DNA from: Saccharina japonica
Lineage: Eukaryota; Sar; Phaeophyceae; Laminariales; Laminariaceae
Length of the DNA: 64,000 nt
Reading direction: 5' to 3'
Assembly (NCBI GenBank): GCA_008828725.1
Contig: MEHQ01001944.1
Span: 105,524-169,523, forward strand
A program made the translations under genes and the position numbers. Each line of letters starts with the position of its first letter. Within the stretch, counting starts at the first letter, position 1. This document shows, piece by piece, positions 34,924 through 47,500 of the stretch. Below the pieces are notes generated by a model. The model worked only from the letters and a program-made list of their open reading frames with translations. It was not told where the DNA came from and ran no database searches.

Positions 34924-35437
34924 AGCTCGACGGTAGGAGGACAAGCCTCGGCTGTCGCTGGGAATTAGCAAGACACAGCAGTAGCAGTACGTAGCGGCGT
35001 CCGGCTATACGTACGAGTACCGACGCCGACTGCTGTACACACGCCGCTCCGCCCCATCACACCAGAAATGCGGCACAATTGGCCGGTAATTACGCCGCAC
35101 ATTTGAAACTGCCATTTTTAATACTTGTTTTTAGGTACCTGGTGCTCGTGCTACGACGTACGTACATACGTACATAGCAGTGTTTGAGATTTCGATGTCA
35201 ATGACTGCACATTGCACACGTTGTTGCTGCCCACTCTGTGCACAGCCCGCACCCGCGAGCAGTATAGCTCGTGAGCAATACAGCTCGTGATACGGTACAT
35301 TCCGCAGCTTTGAGCGCCCGACGACGTATTTGAAAAGGGGCCCGAACCTAACAGGCTCAAGCTTATATCGCATCGCAGGACAGCAGTTCGCTGGAAAATT
35401 CTCGTGATTATTTGTAGTTGTAAGTGGGGGCATCCAC
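34924..35437. promoter_or_regulatory. Shared divergent promoter region
   Basis: 514 bp between the start codons of the EF-hand gene (leftward) and the CYB5D1-like gene (rightward). It must contain both promoters and 5' leaders. I see repeated TACGTAC palindromes near 34998-35020 and 35158-35175, but no clear TATA box or full X-box. Assignment as a promoter is by position only. Confidence 0.55.
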
Positions 35438-35554
35438 ATGACGGAGCAATCGGCCGACGGAGGGCACGGCACCGTGAAGATGCGGTACTACACTCCAGAC
35501 GACGTGGCTCTGCATAACTGTGCGGAGGACTGCTGGCTGTCGTTGTTCGGGCAG
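35438..35554 (+). CDS. CYB5D1: CYB5D1-like exon 1
   Basis: 39 codons, MTEQSADGGHGTVKM then RYYTPDDVALHNCAED. Donor CAG|GTGCAG, phase 0. Confidence 0.85.
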
Positions 35555-38500
35555 GTGCAGTACGTTCATATCGAGATACTGCTGTTGTTGTAGAATCTCG
35601 TGATGACCAGCAAGCTTTTCCTCGCTGTTTTTAGTTTCCGCTGCAGAGGTGATGTTGGCCGTTGGCGCCTTTTTATATTTTCGTTTGCCTGGCGATTGTG
35701 GCAGTACGTATTGCTTGGCTACTCGGACGTACAGCAGTATGGGCCCGGCCCGCCAGGAAGAAACTCGGACGTACTGTAGTATGAGCAACAAGCCTTAGAA
35801 CCGTGTTGTCACGCCATCCTTGAGCAACCTTGGCAACCTTGAGCAAAGGTTATGATATAGGTAGGATTTAGTCTAGCGCTCGCCGCTGAGCACGATTTTT
35901 TCAACCCAATTTTCTCAGCGTCCTCCTCCAAAAAGTGATCCTGATTACCGTATGTTCTTACGAAGTACTCGTAGGCTATTTCTTATCCTTGGGCCTACAC
36001 CGTATGATGCCTGGTATATATATGTCAATTAGAAAAGGTCGCGTTTACACCCACCCCTCACAACAACGCCGACCCCAGGTAGTGGACCTTACCGAGCTAA
36101 TACTCGCGAACAGAGGGCCGTTGGCAGACCCGCTGATCGCGGCGGCGGGGACGGACGTAACCCACTGGTTCTCTCCCGCACCGATCGCCTCGGTCGCGGA
36201 CGGGAACTCGAAGTCGAAGTCGCGCCAGGCTGGCAGTGACGGGGGGGGCGCACCCAAAGGCCGGGGCAGGAGCGGTCGAACGGAGAATAGCAGCGACTTG
36301 CTCACAGGGGACCCGCGCACATGCGTCGACCCTAAGACCGGACTGACGGTGCCTTATCTCCCGATGGGAAGGTACGACTACTCGTACAGCAGTGATATAT
36401 TTTACAGAAGCGTTTCACACCTTGGACATGTCACGGTCTACTATTATAGGGGACCATAGTAAACAGGACCAAATATTGTTTGTGAAAATAGGGAAATATA
36501 TAGGTTTTTGTGTATACCGTAGGTCCTATTCACTATGGACCCCCGTAGTACTACTACTACTACTACTGTCGGATCGTCTGGATCTATTGGCTGTTGTACT
36601 GTTGACCATACACAGCCGTATATCCTAACCTGCCACTATTTGATATCTTGTGCCGGATCTATGTACTGATGTAGTGCGTATCTACACCCACGAACACGTG
36701 CCAGATCGTGTACGGTAAGGTATACTGGTAAGGCTCTCGCTCGGCAAGATGCCTTACGTGCGAAGGTCACATAGAGATCAGGAATACCTCTGCTCTGAAA
36801 TAGCTGGTATTTAATTGGCTGAGTTATTGTTGTTCTCACATGAATCCATCGCCAAAAAAGATCTACTGTTTTTGTAGTCCGTGGCCACAGGACAGGTTCC
36901 ATTAACTCTAAAATGGAAGAATACCTCACTCAAGGAAAAAAAATGAAGTGGGGGTCGGTGATCTATCTGTCCGATGTGCGGGCGGACCTCTATACCTTTC
37001 TCTCTCTCTCTCCCTCTCTCTCTCTCCCTCTCTCTCTCTCCCTCTCTTTTTCTCTCTCTCTCCCTCTCTCTCCCCTGCCGCAGCGTGAGTTTTTCTCCGG
37101 CCAAATAGCCTCTCCTCTCCTCTCCTCTCCTGCATAATGTTCAGGGTGCGTTGCCGCATGTAGATTCCTCGACCGCCCCGGCTTTCCGGCTCAAAGTTCC
37201 GCCCCCCCCCCCCCCCCCCCCCCCCCCCCCGTGTGTTTGCCCTCGATCTAGATTCTTGCATGTGCCGCCAAATTTCCCCACGACCAAGTGGAGCACTAGC
37301 TTCGGCTTGCCGTGGTGGCGGGATCAGACCCGCGTCGTCGGCAAGGTGACTGCATGCTTAGACGGGTTTTTTTAACACAAAGTTTAACCCGTGTTACACG
37401 TTTGAGCCTAAACATGCCTCCATACTGACGGAGCTCCTCACCTCTCAAAGTACCCGACATCTTTCGATCCGATGTCTATTTTACATTTTACAAATCACAA
37501 AATTGTGGGAAATGTTTTACGAGTGATAAACGTTGAAGGTCATATGCTGGAAATTGTCAGATAGCAAAACATAAAATGACATTTTATAGTGGTACCCGTT
37601 TCGCGTTCATCACTAGCCTCGATTGGATTATGCCAGTATGCCACAACCCCCCCCCCCCCCGTCCAAGTTTCCTTAAAGTGCGCTATGTAAACATCCCGCT
37701 TTTCCTGCAACAAACTCCTCCATCGCCTATTCCTGATAGCTGAAAATGCGGGAAGCTCAGTCACCGATATATAGAGTGGTGAGCACCCTCTTCTCCTGGG
37801 GTGAACCGCCCAAGAAATGCAATTTCAAGGCGCACCTTCGAGACGCCCACAAATAATAAGGGTGCTGCCAGTTTCTCTCTCCAGATTATCGATTGGATTA
37901 AAGGTGCAACAACTCTATTCAGATTAGAGAACGGTGCTCCGTTCTCGAAAGGGATGCGTGGTCAATGGTCAAATGACTAAGGCAAGCAGCAAATGAGTAC
38001 CCCCCTCCCCCCCTCCCTCCTCCCCCCTGCCCCCCCTCTCTTTGGAGGCTGCCATCCATATGCAAGTCCGCCTCACAGCGGTTCTTCAGCAGGATGCAGC
38101 TCACCCTCCATCGACTCGCCCAATACCCCACGGGCTTCGCGCTTGGTGCGCTGCTTGGTGCAAGCAATGTCTGCCTGGTTGGTGAAAACCCAACGTGCTC
38201 CGTCCCGGCATTGTAGGATGCGAGGGTCTAGAGTCATACGACTACGGCCGTGCACGACTATGAGTACACCCCCACACACAGCACTGGCATGAGTTGGAAT
38301 GAAGTACACTTACACCCCATGTCTGCCTGGTCGGTGAAAACCCGACGTGCTCCGTCCCGGCATTGTAGGGGTGCGAGGGTCTATGGCCATACGACTACGG
38401 CCATGCATGACATAAGTTGTTAGCCCCCCCCTAATGTCCTGCCTGGTCGGTGGAAAACCCGACATGCTCCATCCCGGCATTGTAGGGATGCGAGGGTCTA

Positions 38501-41500
38501 TGGTCATACGACTACGGCCATGCATGAAACGAGTCATCCCTCCCCCCCCGCCCTCCGAGGGATGTGCATCAATGGTCAAATGACTTAAGGGCAAGCAGGA
38601 CTAAATGAGTGAGTACGCCCCTCCCCCCCCCGCGGCGTACATTATGTTTTAAGAAACTGCTGTTATATAAACATCCCACTTCTCCTGCCACGAACTCCTC
38701 TACGTATATACCGCCTGTTGATAGCTCACGCGGAAAGCTCGGCCCTTGAGGGTGGTGAACATCCTGTCGCAGCAAGAAGACCAGCTCTTGGTGGCGTGCG
38801 AGGAAACCATCGCGGATATCCAAGTGAGCACACAACGTAGATGTGTGTGTTCCGGTAAAGGTGCACCGTGTTTGTTTCTGCATTTTCCCCCTTTATGGAG
38901 CCTTATCTATATACCTACCTAACTAAAAAAAAACTGATTTTGGAGGAAATCAAAAGTGCTCGTAAGGGCCCATATTAACGAGTATAAAATAAATTCAATT
39001 TGGAAAAAAAATAAACAAAAATTCGCTCTTCATCGGTCAACGCACGCACCAGCACCCCCCCCAAGATACTAATATTTGCTGCTGGTGCGCGTGTTGACCA
39101 ATGAAAAGCGGATTTGATTTTTTTTTCTTTCAAATATTGATTTTGTTTTTTCTTCGTTAAAACGGGCCCTAACCGATGATCAATCCCATGTTCTTAAAAG
39201 TACATAACGAAGAATATTTCCATCCCAATAACGAAATTCCGACGAATTTGGGTTAAGGAGCCTTTACTGGGCCATTCCGATTTTTCTTCAGCCAAAAAAG
39301 TGCTACCCTCTATCGTAGCCCGTGTCCGTACACCACGGAAAGTTACGAGTCGATTTCGGAGTAGCGACGCGGGATAGGGGTACCACTGGTCAAAGGCTTC
39401 AGATGCTGTGACCGGTTGATGCTTCACCAAGTGAGCAGCCTCCGGTTAGGAGGATACCTTTACCGCTTGCACTATAGTGTATTTTGTGTTCAGGACTATT
39501 TTGCGGGGGACCGTACGTGGTGAATAGGACTTATGGTACAGACAAACATCTATATATTTACCTATTTTTACTAACAATATTTGGTCCTATTTACCATGCA
39601 CTCCCGTAATAGAGCATAGAAACGTCGGTTGGTCGGGTGGGTTGCTCAAACAAAAGTTACTCAAAAAGTAATGTTTCGAGGTGTGAGATATGGAGCTCCT
39701 AGTGCGAGACGAGCTCATAAAATAAGCCAACACCCTTGACAGGCATACTCGTAGCTCATAATACGGGGATCGGAGTCGACCATAAATACAGAGCATGTAA
39801 CAATTATATTTTGTTTTTGGTACGAGCAACCTTCCCCCTGTCGTTTGTTTTCTCTCTCTTTCTCTCTCTCTGCTTCCCGCCTCTTCGTCGGCTCGCACGC
39901 CATACACATACGAAACCCTTTACCGTATCACACGGGGTGATAAGAGTTGTGTACCGTATAATACACCCCGGTGATAAGAGTTGTGTACCGTATATCACAC
40001 CCCGGTGATAAAATAACCCCCGATAACTCCCCCCCCCGCCCTGGGACAACGGGGGAGAGTGTAAATACACGTCGAGCGACGCGTGTATCTGGATAGAGAT
40101 CTCCACAGGAAATTTCCAAAGCCACCACTTTCGTTGTCTCTGTGTCCCCCTAAGGCATGCTTTGGATAAAACAGGCCCCGAACTTCGTCCCGAGATGTGT
40201 ATGCTCTCTTATCCCACGTGTTATAGGGTACACGCTCCGGATATGAATATCCAAATATTGCAAACTAGCTAACGGCCATCAGCCATTGCTTGCTTTTGCG
40301 TTGACAGGAGCGCTATCTGGAGTACAACGCCCACGCCGCAAGCTACACGTGGAAAGTTCTTCAGAACGAGGCAAGCGTCAAACTGGTCCACGCAATTTGT
40401 GCCCGTAATTGTTTTTTGTTGTCGAACGTGATGATAGGGGCACCAATATATACATAAATATCGATATTACACTCAAAATGGTTGTATTGCGGTCCCTACG
40501 TACGTACAGTAATTTGTCGGGGTTTTCTTTTAGTTCCTATTTGATGTGGCCACTTTTTATATTGTCCTCCCAACTGCATCTACTTATTTTGATTTGGTGT
40601 ATATCAAATGACGTAGAAGTCCACCCCCCTCTCCCCCCGGTTTCACCCTTCATGCGACTCGCCGAGCACCAGACGGCGCTTCGCGCTGGGTGCAAGCAAC
40701 GTCTGCCTGGTTGGTGAAAACCCAACGTGCTCTGTCCCGGCATTGTAGGGATGTGAGGATATATCGCCTTACGGCTACGGTTATGCACGACATCAGTACC
40801 CCCCCCCCCCCCCCCCCTCCCCCGGGTCTTGATGTGCACGGTGGTGGCCTTGTGGTGTTCCTGGATACAATGGGAAACGTGCCCGTGTCGTCTTCCTCAA
40901 TCGAATGGGAAGATACTCACCGTTCCAGAAAACTGCATCACAGCCCGATGAGCGAACTCCATTTAGCCGTGGCATAGGCATGTAAACAAGCGATAGACGC
41001 GTGATACGATAGAGGGGTAGCAGCACTTTTTGGCTGATTTTTTTTTTTTTTTTCTGGATGGTGGAGTTCCTTAGGGCCCGAATTAACGAGTATAAAATAA
41101 ATTCAATTTGTAAAAAAAACAAAATTCAAATTCGCTCTTCATTGGTCAACACACGCACCAGCACCAAACATTATACCCCAAGATCCTAATCTTTGGTGCT
41201 GGTGCGTGTGTTGACCAATGAAAAGAGGATTATTATTATTATTGTTATTTTTTTTCCGAATTGATTTTTTTTTTCTTCGTTAGAACGGGCCCTTTAACCC
41301 AAAATCCTCGGAATTTGATTTCCGTGTTGCAAGTACGTTTCCTTGTGCAGTCAGGCCATGGGATTGTTAATCGGGTAGTAGCACTTCCATTTTCTTCCAA
41401 ACAAAGGCGTATATGCGTCAGGCACAGAGCTCCTCAAGTGACCACCCTTATGAGGCAAAAACATGGTGGTGCACCTCTACCGTAGCATGCGTCGATATAG

Positions 41501-44500
41501 ACGGCGTAATGAGAGAGAAGGAGCAAGGGCAGCAAAATACCGAGGGACGCATGCTACGATAGAGGTGCACCGCCATGTTTTTTTTTTTCTGAGCTCCTCA
41601 CTTAAGGAGCGTCATACGTACCTCACCGAAAAAAAATGATTTCGGAGGGGAAAAAAAGTGCTGCCGGATGCGAAATCTCATGACCGAAGTATACTCTGAA
41701 ACGTTATTCGTCACAAACATGAAAGTCCAACGAATTTGGGTTAAGGAGCCCGATCGTTCAGAAAACGATTCAGCCAAAAAGTGCTACCTCTACCGTAGCA
41801 CGCGTGGTGGGAGTAGATAGGGCTCAAGGCGAAAGTAGGTAGAGAAGGGAGTTTCGACGTGGTGGCATACGTACGGTAGGGCTCCTATTGCTTCCTTTTT
41901 TGTATGTGTGTTCTTCTTTCGGAATGCTCATGTTTGTGAGTGGTCAGCGTTGAAGCTCATCATGCTACTACGCACACGTTGTCGGAAGGCAAGAATAACA
42001 GGGGAACATACTATTTGATTGAAATGCACAAGTAAGCACATGTCACTCTTTCATATGTTGATTGGTGAAATGTCGGCGAGGAGTCGGTAAAGCCATTCAT
42101 TCGTAAGGGGGACTGCATTATTGGTACCTGGTATGAGTTTGTCAAGTATTCAGGAATGATTGATAGATATATGTGAATGGTATGATTGAAATAAGATCAG
42201 ATTCTGCACATTGTTAAGGATGGCAAGGATAACCTCAACGTACCCCTGTGGGGAAAGGCACGCGTCAGTAAGCCAATATGCAACTGGCTGTTCAGCACCA
42301 CTCTAACCGGTTATACAATCGCTATTTTTTTTCTTTTTTTTTCCATCCCATTTATTATATATGGTGTCCTTCGAAGGTGAAAACTAATTACTGTATTGAA
42401 TTACAGTGATAATATGAAATAATTAAAAAATGGCGTTGTATCGTAGGCTTCGGTGAATGTGCTAAACGGGGGCCGGGTGTGGTGCGATGGTATGAACAGC
42501 AAAAAACGGTGAATACGTTTCCGGCCAGGGTGTTTTTTTGTACNAAGTTACACAATCCCAGTCACANCGAATTTGGGTTAAGGAGCCTTTACTGGGCCAT
42601 TCCGATTTTTCTTCAGCCAAAAAAGTGCTACCCTCTATCGTAGCCCGTGTCCGTACACGACGGGAAGTTACGAGTCGATTTCGGAGCAGCGACGCGGGAT
42701 AGGGGTACCACTGGTCAAAGGCTTCAGAGGCTGTGACCGGTTGATGCTTCACCAAGTGAGCAGCCTCCGGTTAGGAGGATACCTTCACCGCTTGCAATAT
42801 AGTGTATTTTGTGTTAAGGACTGTTACGGAGGACCGTACGTAGTGAATAGGACTTATGGTACAGACAAAAAATCTACCTGGTATATACTTACCTATTTTT
42901 ACTAACAATATTTGGTCCTGTTTGCCATGCCCTCCCGTCATAGAGCATAGAAACGTTGGTTGGTCGGGTGGGTTGCTCGAACAAAAGTTGCTCAAAAAGT
43001 AATGTTTTCGGGGTGAGAGATATAGGGCTCCTAGTGCGAGGGGAGTTCAGAAAGTAAGCCACCACCCTTGAAAGGCCTACTCGTATATAGCTCACAATTG
43101 GGGGATCGGAGTCGACCATAAATATAGAGCATGTAACAATTATATTTTGTTTTTGGTACGAGCAGCCTTCCCCCTGTCGTTTGTTTTCTCTCTCTTTCTC
43201 TCTCTCTGCTTCCCGCCTCTCCGTCGGCCCGCACGCCATACACATACGAAACCCTTTACCGTATCACACGGGGTGATAAGAGTTGTGGACCGTATAACAC
43301 ACCCCGGTGATAGAGTTGCGTACCGTATAGCACGGGTGTTGTGTACCGTATAACACACCCCGGTGATAAGAGTTGTGTACCGTATAATACACCCCGGTGA
43401 TAAGAGTTGTGTACCGTATATCACACCCCGGTGATAAGATAACTCCCCCCCCCGCCCTGGGACAACGGGGGAGAGTGTAAATACACGTCGAGCGACGCGT
43501 GTATCTGGATAGAGATCTCCACAGGAAATTTCCAAAGCCACCACTTTCGTTGTCTATGTGTCCCCCTAAGGCATGCTTTGGATAAAACAGGCCCCGAACT
43601 TCGTCCCGAGATGTGTATGCTCTCTTACCCCACGTGTTATAGGGTACACGCTCCGGATATGAATATCCAAATATTGCAAACTAGCTAACGGCCATCAGCC
43701 ATTGCTTGCTTTTGCGTTGACAGGAGCGCTATCTGGAGTACAACGCCCACGCCGCAAGCTACACGTGGAAAGTTCTTCAGAACGAGGCAAGCGTCAAACT
43801 GGTCCACGCAATTTGTGCCCGTATTTTTTTTTTGTTGTCGAACGTTCCCGGGTTCCCTCCTCCGGACATATCTACTGTAGTACCAGGCAGTTTTGATAGG
43901 GGCACCAATATATACATAAATATCGATATTACACTCAAAATGGTTGTATTGCGGTCCCTACGTACGTACAGTAATTTGTCGGGGTTTTCTTTTAGTTCCT
44001 ATTTGATGTGGCCACTTTTTATATTGTCCTCCCAACTGCATCTACTTATTTTGATTTGGTGTATATCAAATGACGTAGAAGTCCATCCCCCTCCCCCTCC
44101 CGGTCTCACCCTTCATGCGACTCGCCGAGCACCAGACGGCGCTTCGCGCTGGGTGCAAGCAACGTCTGCCTGGTTGGTGAAAACCCAACGTGCTCTGTCC
44201 CGGCATTGTAGGGATGTGAGGATATATGGATTTTGGGTTAAAGGGCCCGTTCTAACGAAGAAAAAAAAAATCAATTCGGAAAAAAAATAACAATAATAAT
44301 AATAATCCTCTTTTCATTGGTCAACACACGCACCAGCACCAAAGATTAGGATCTTGGGGTATAATGTTTGGTGCTGGTGCGTGTGTTGACCAATGAAGAG
44401 CGAATTTGAATTTTGTTTTTTTTACAAATTGAATTTATTTTATACTCGTTAATTCGGGCCCTAAGGAACTCCACCATCCAGAAAAAAAAAAAAAAAATCA

Positions 44501-47500
44501 GCCAAAAAGTGCTGCTCCCCCTCTATCGTAGAACGCGTCTATCGCTTGTTTACATGCCTATGCCACGGCTAAATGGAGTTCGCTCATCGGGCTGTGATGC
44601 AGTTTTCTGGAACGGTGAGTATCTTCCCATTCGATTGAGGAAGACGACACGGGCACGTTTCCCATTGTATCCAGGAACACCACAAGGCCACCACCGTGCA
44701 CATCAAGACCCGGGGGAGGGGGGGGGGGGGGGGGGGTACTGATGTCGTGCATAACCGTAGCCGTAAGGCGATATATCCTCACATCCCTACAATGCCGGGA
44801 CAGAGCACGTTGGGTTTTCACCAACCAGGCAGACGTTGCTTGCACCCAGCGCGAAGCGCCGTCTGGTGCTCGGCGAGTCGCATGAAGGGTGAAACCGGGG
44901 GGAGAGGGGGGTGGACTTCTACGTCATTTGATATACACCAAATCAAAATAAGTAGATGCAGTTGGGAGGACAATATAAAAAGTGGCCACATCAAATAGGA
45001 ACTAAAAAAAAACCCCGACAAATTACTGTACGTACGTAGGGACCGCAATACAACCATTTTGAGTGTAATATCGATATTTATGTATATATTGGTGCCCCTA
45101 TCATCACGTTCGACAACAAAAAACAATTACGGGCACAAATTGCGTGGACCAGTTTGACGCTTGCCTCGTTCTGAAGAACTTTCCACGTGTAGCTTGCGGC
45201 GTGGGCGTTGTACTCCAGATAGCGCTCCTGTCAACGCAAAAGCAAGCAATGGCTGATGGCCGTTAGCTAGTTTGCAATATTTGGATATTCATATCCGGAG
45301 CGTGTACCCTATAACACGTGGGGTAAGAGAGCATACACATCTCGGGACGAAGTTCGGGGCCTGTTTTATCCAAAGCATGCCTTAGGGGGACACACAGACA
45401 ACGAAAGTGGTGGCTTTGGAAATTTCCTGTGGAGATCTCTATCCAGATACACGCGTCGCTCGACGTGTATTTNTGTGACTGGGATTGTGTAACTTGTACA
45501 AAAAAACACCCTGGCCGGAAACGTATTCACCGTTTTTTGCTGTTCATACCATCGCACCACACCCGGCCCCCGTTTAGCACATTCACCGAAGCCTACGATA
45601 CAACGCCATTTTTTAATTATTTCATATTATCACTGTAATTCAATACAGTAATTAGTTTTCACCTTCGAAGGACACCATATATAATAAATGGGATGGAAAA
45701 AAAAAGAAAAAAAATAGCGATTGTATAACCGGTTAGAGTGGTGCTGAACAGCCAGTTACATATTGGCTTACTGACGCGTGCCTTTCCCCACAGGGGTACG
45801 TTGAGGTTATCCTTGCCATCCTTCACAATATACAGAATCTGATCTTATTTCAATCATACCATTCACATATATCTATCAATCATTCCTGAATACTTGACAA
45901 ACTCATACCAGGTACCAATAATGCAGTCCCCCTTACGAATGAATGGCTTTACCGACTCCTCGCCGACATTTCACCAATCAACATATGAAAGAGTGACATG
46001 TGCTTACTTGTGCATTTCAATCAAATAGTATGTTCCCCTGTTATTCTTGCCTTCCGACAACGTGTGCGTAGTAGCATGATGAGCTTCAACGCTGACCACT
46101 CACAAACATGAGCATTCCGAAAGAAGAACACACATACAAAAAAGGAAGCAATAGGAGCCCTACCGTACGTATGCCACCACGTCGAAACTCCCTTCTCTAC
46201 CTACTTTCGCCTTGAGCCCTATCTACTCCCACCACGCGTGCTACGGTAGAGGTAGCACTTTTTGGCTGAATCGTTTTCTGAACGATCGGGCTCCTTAACC
46301 CAAATTCGTTGGACTTTCATNTTTGTGACGAATAACGTTTCAGAGTATACTTCGGTCATGAGATTTCGCATCCGGCAGCACTTTTTTTCCCCTCCGAAAT
46401 CATTTTTTTTCGGTGAGGTACGTATGACGCTCCTTAAGTGAGGAGCTCAGAAAAAAAAAAACATGGCGGTGCACCTCTATCGTAGCATGCGTCCCTCGGT
46501 ATTTTGCTGCCCTTGCTCCTTCTCTCTCATTACGCCGTCTATATCGACGCATGCTACGGTAGAGGTGCACCACCATGTTTTTGCCTCATAAGGGTGGTCA
46601 CTTGAGGAGCTCTGTGCCTGACGCATATACGCCTTTGTTTGGAAGAAAATGGAAGTGCTACTACCCGATTAACAATCCCATGGCCTGACTGCACAAGGAA
46701 ACGTACTTGCAACACGGAAATCAAATTCCGAGGATTTTGGGTTAAAGGGCCCGTTCTAACGAAGAAAAAAAAAATCAATTCGGAAAAAAAATAACAATAA
46801 TAATAATAATCCTCTTTTCATTGGTCAACACACGCACCAGCACCAAAGATTAGGATCTTGGGGTATAATGTTTGGTGCTGGTGCGTGTGTTGACCAATGA
46901 AGAGCGAATTTGAATTTTGTTTTTTTTACAAATTGAATTTATTTTATACTCGTTAATTCGGGCCCTAAGGAACTCCACCATCCAGAAAAAAAAAAAAAAA
47001 ATCAGCCAAAAAGTGCTGCTACCCCTCTATCGTAGAACGCGTCTATCGCTTGTTTACATGCCTATGCCACGGCTAAATGGAGTTCGCTCATCGGGCTGTG
47101 ATGCAGTTTTCTGGAACGGTGAGTATCTTCCCATTCGATTGAGGAAGACGACACGGGCACGTTTCCCATTGTATCCAGGAACACCACAAGGCCACCACCG
47201 TGCACATCAAGACCCGGGGGAGGGGGGGGGGGGGGGGGGGTACTGATGTCGTGCATAACCGTAGCCGTAAGGCGTCGGAATTTGATTTCCGTGTTGCAAG
47301 TACGTTTCCTTGTGCAGTCAGGCCATGGGATTGTTAATCGGGTAGTAGCACTTCCATTTTCTTCCAAAAAAAGGCGTATATGCGTGAGGCACAGAGCTCC
47401 TCAAGTGACCACCCTTATGAGGCAAAAACATGGTGGTGCACCTCTACCGTAGCATGCGTCGATATAGACGGCGTAATGAGAGAGAAGGAGCAAGAGCAGC

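Larger units (their letters stand above)
39243..42566. repeat. Rearranged unit, reference copy (segment I)
   Basis: 3.3-kb unit holding MITE B, CYB5D1-like exon 5, family C, a poly-C run, family A and two family D copies. All or part of it recurs four more times up to 48536. Confidence 0.82.
42568..44227. repeat. Segment II: direct copy of 39243-40764
   Basis: About 98% alike, with small insertions (one near 43847 carrying CCCGGGTTCCCTCCTCCGGA; extra CCGTATAACACACCCCGGTG units near 43260-43440). The base before it (42567) is undetermined. Confidence 0.8.
44228..45472. repeat. Segment III: inverted copy of 40063-41307
   Basis: Reverse complement, forming a palindrome with segment II around a 543-bp spacer. 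It ends at an undetermined base (45473). Confidence 0.8.

Noticed and set aside
35935..36078. Upstream extension of the exon 2 frame, with ATG
   Set aside because: The ACCCCAG acceptor at 36078 and the match of exon 1 to the CYB5D1 N-terminus show this part is intron.
41261..41485. 74-codon frame repeated at 46554-46778 and 47246-47452
   Set aside because: Repetition is due to the rearranged family A/D repeat DNA; the product is low in complexity and no domain is seen.
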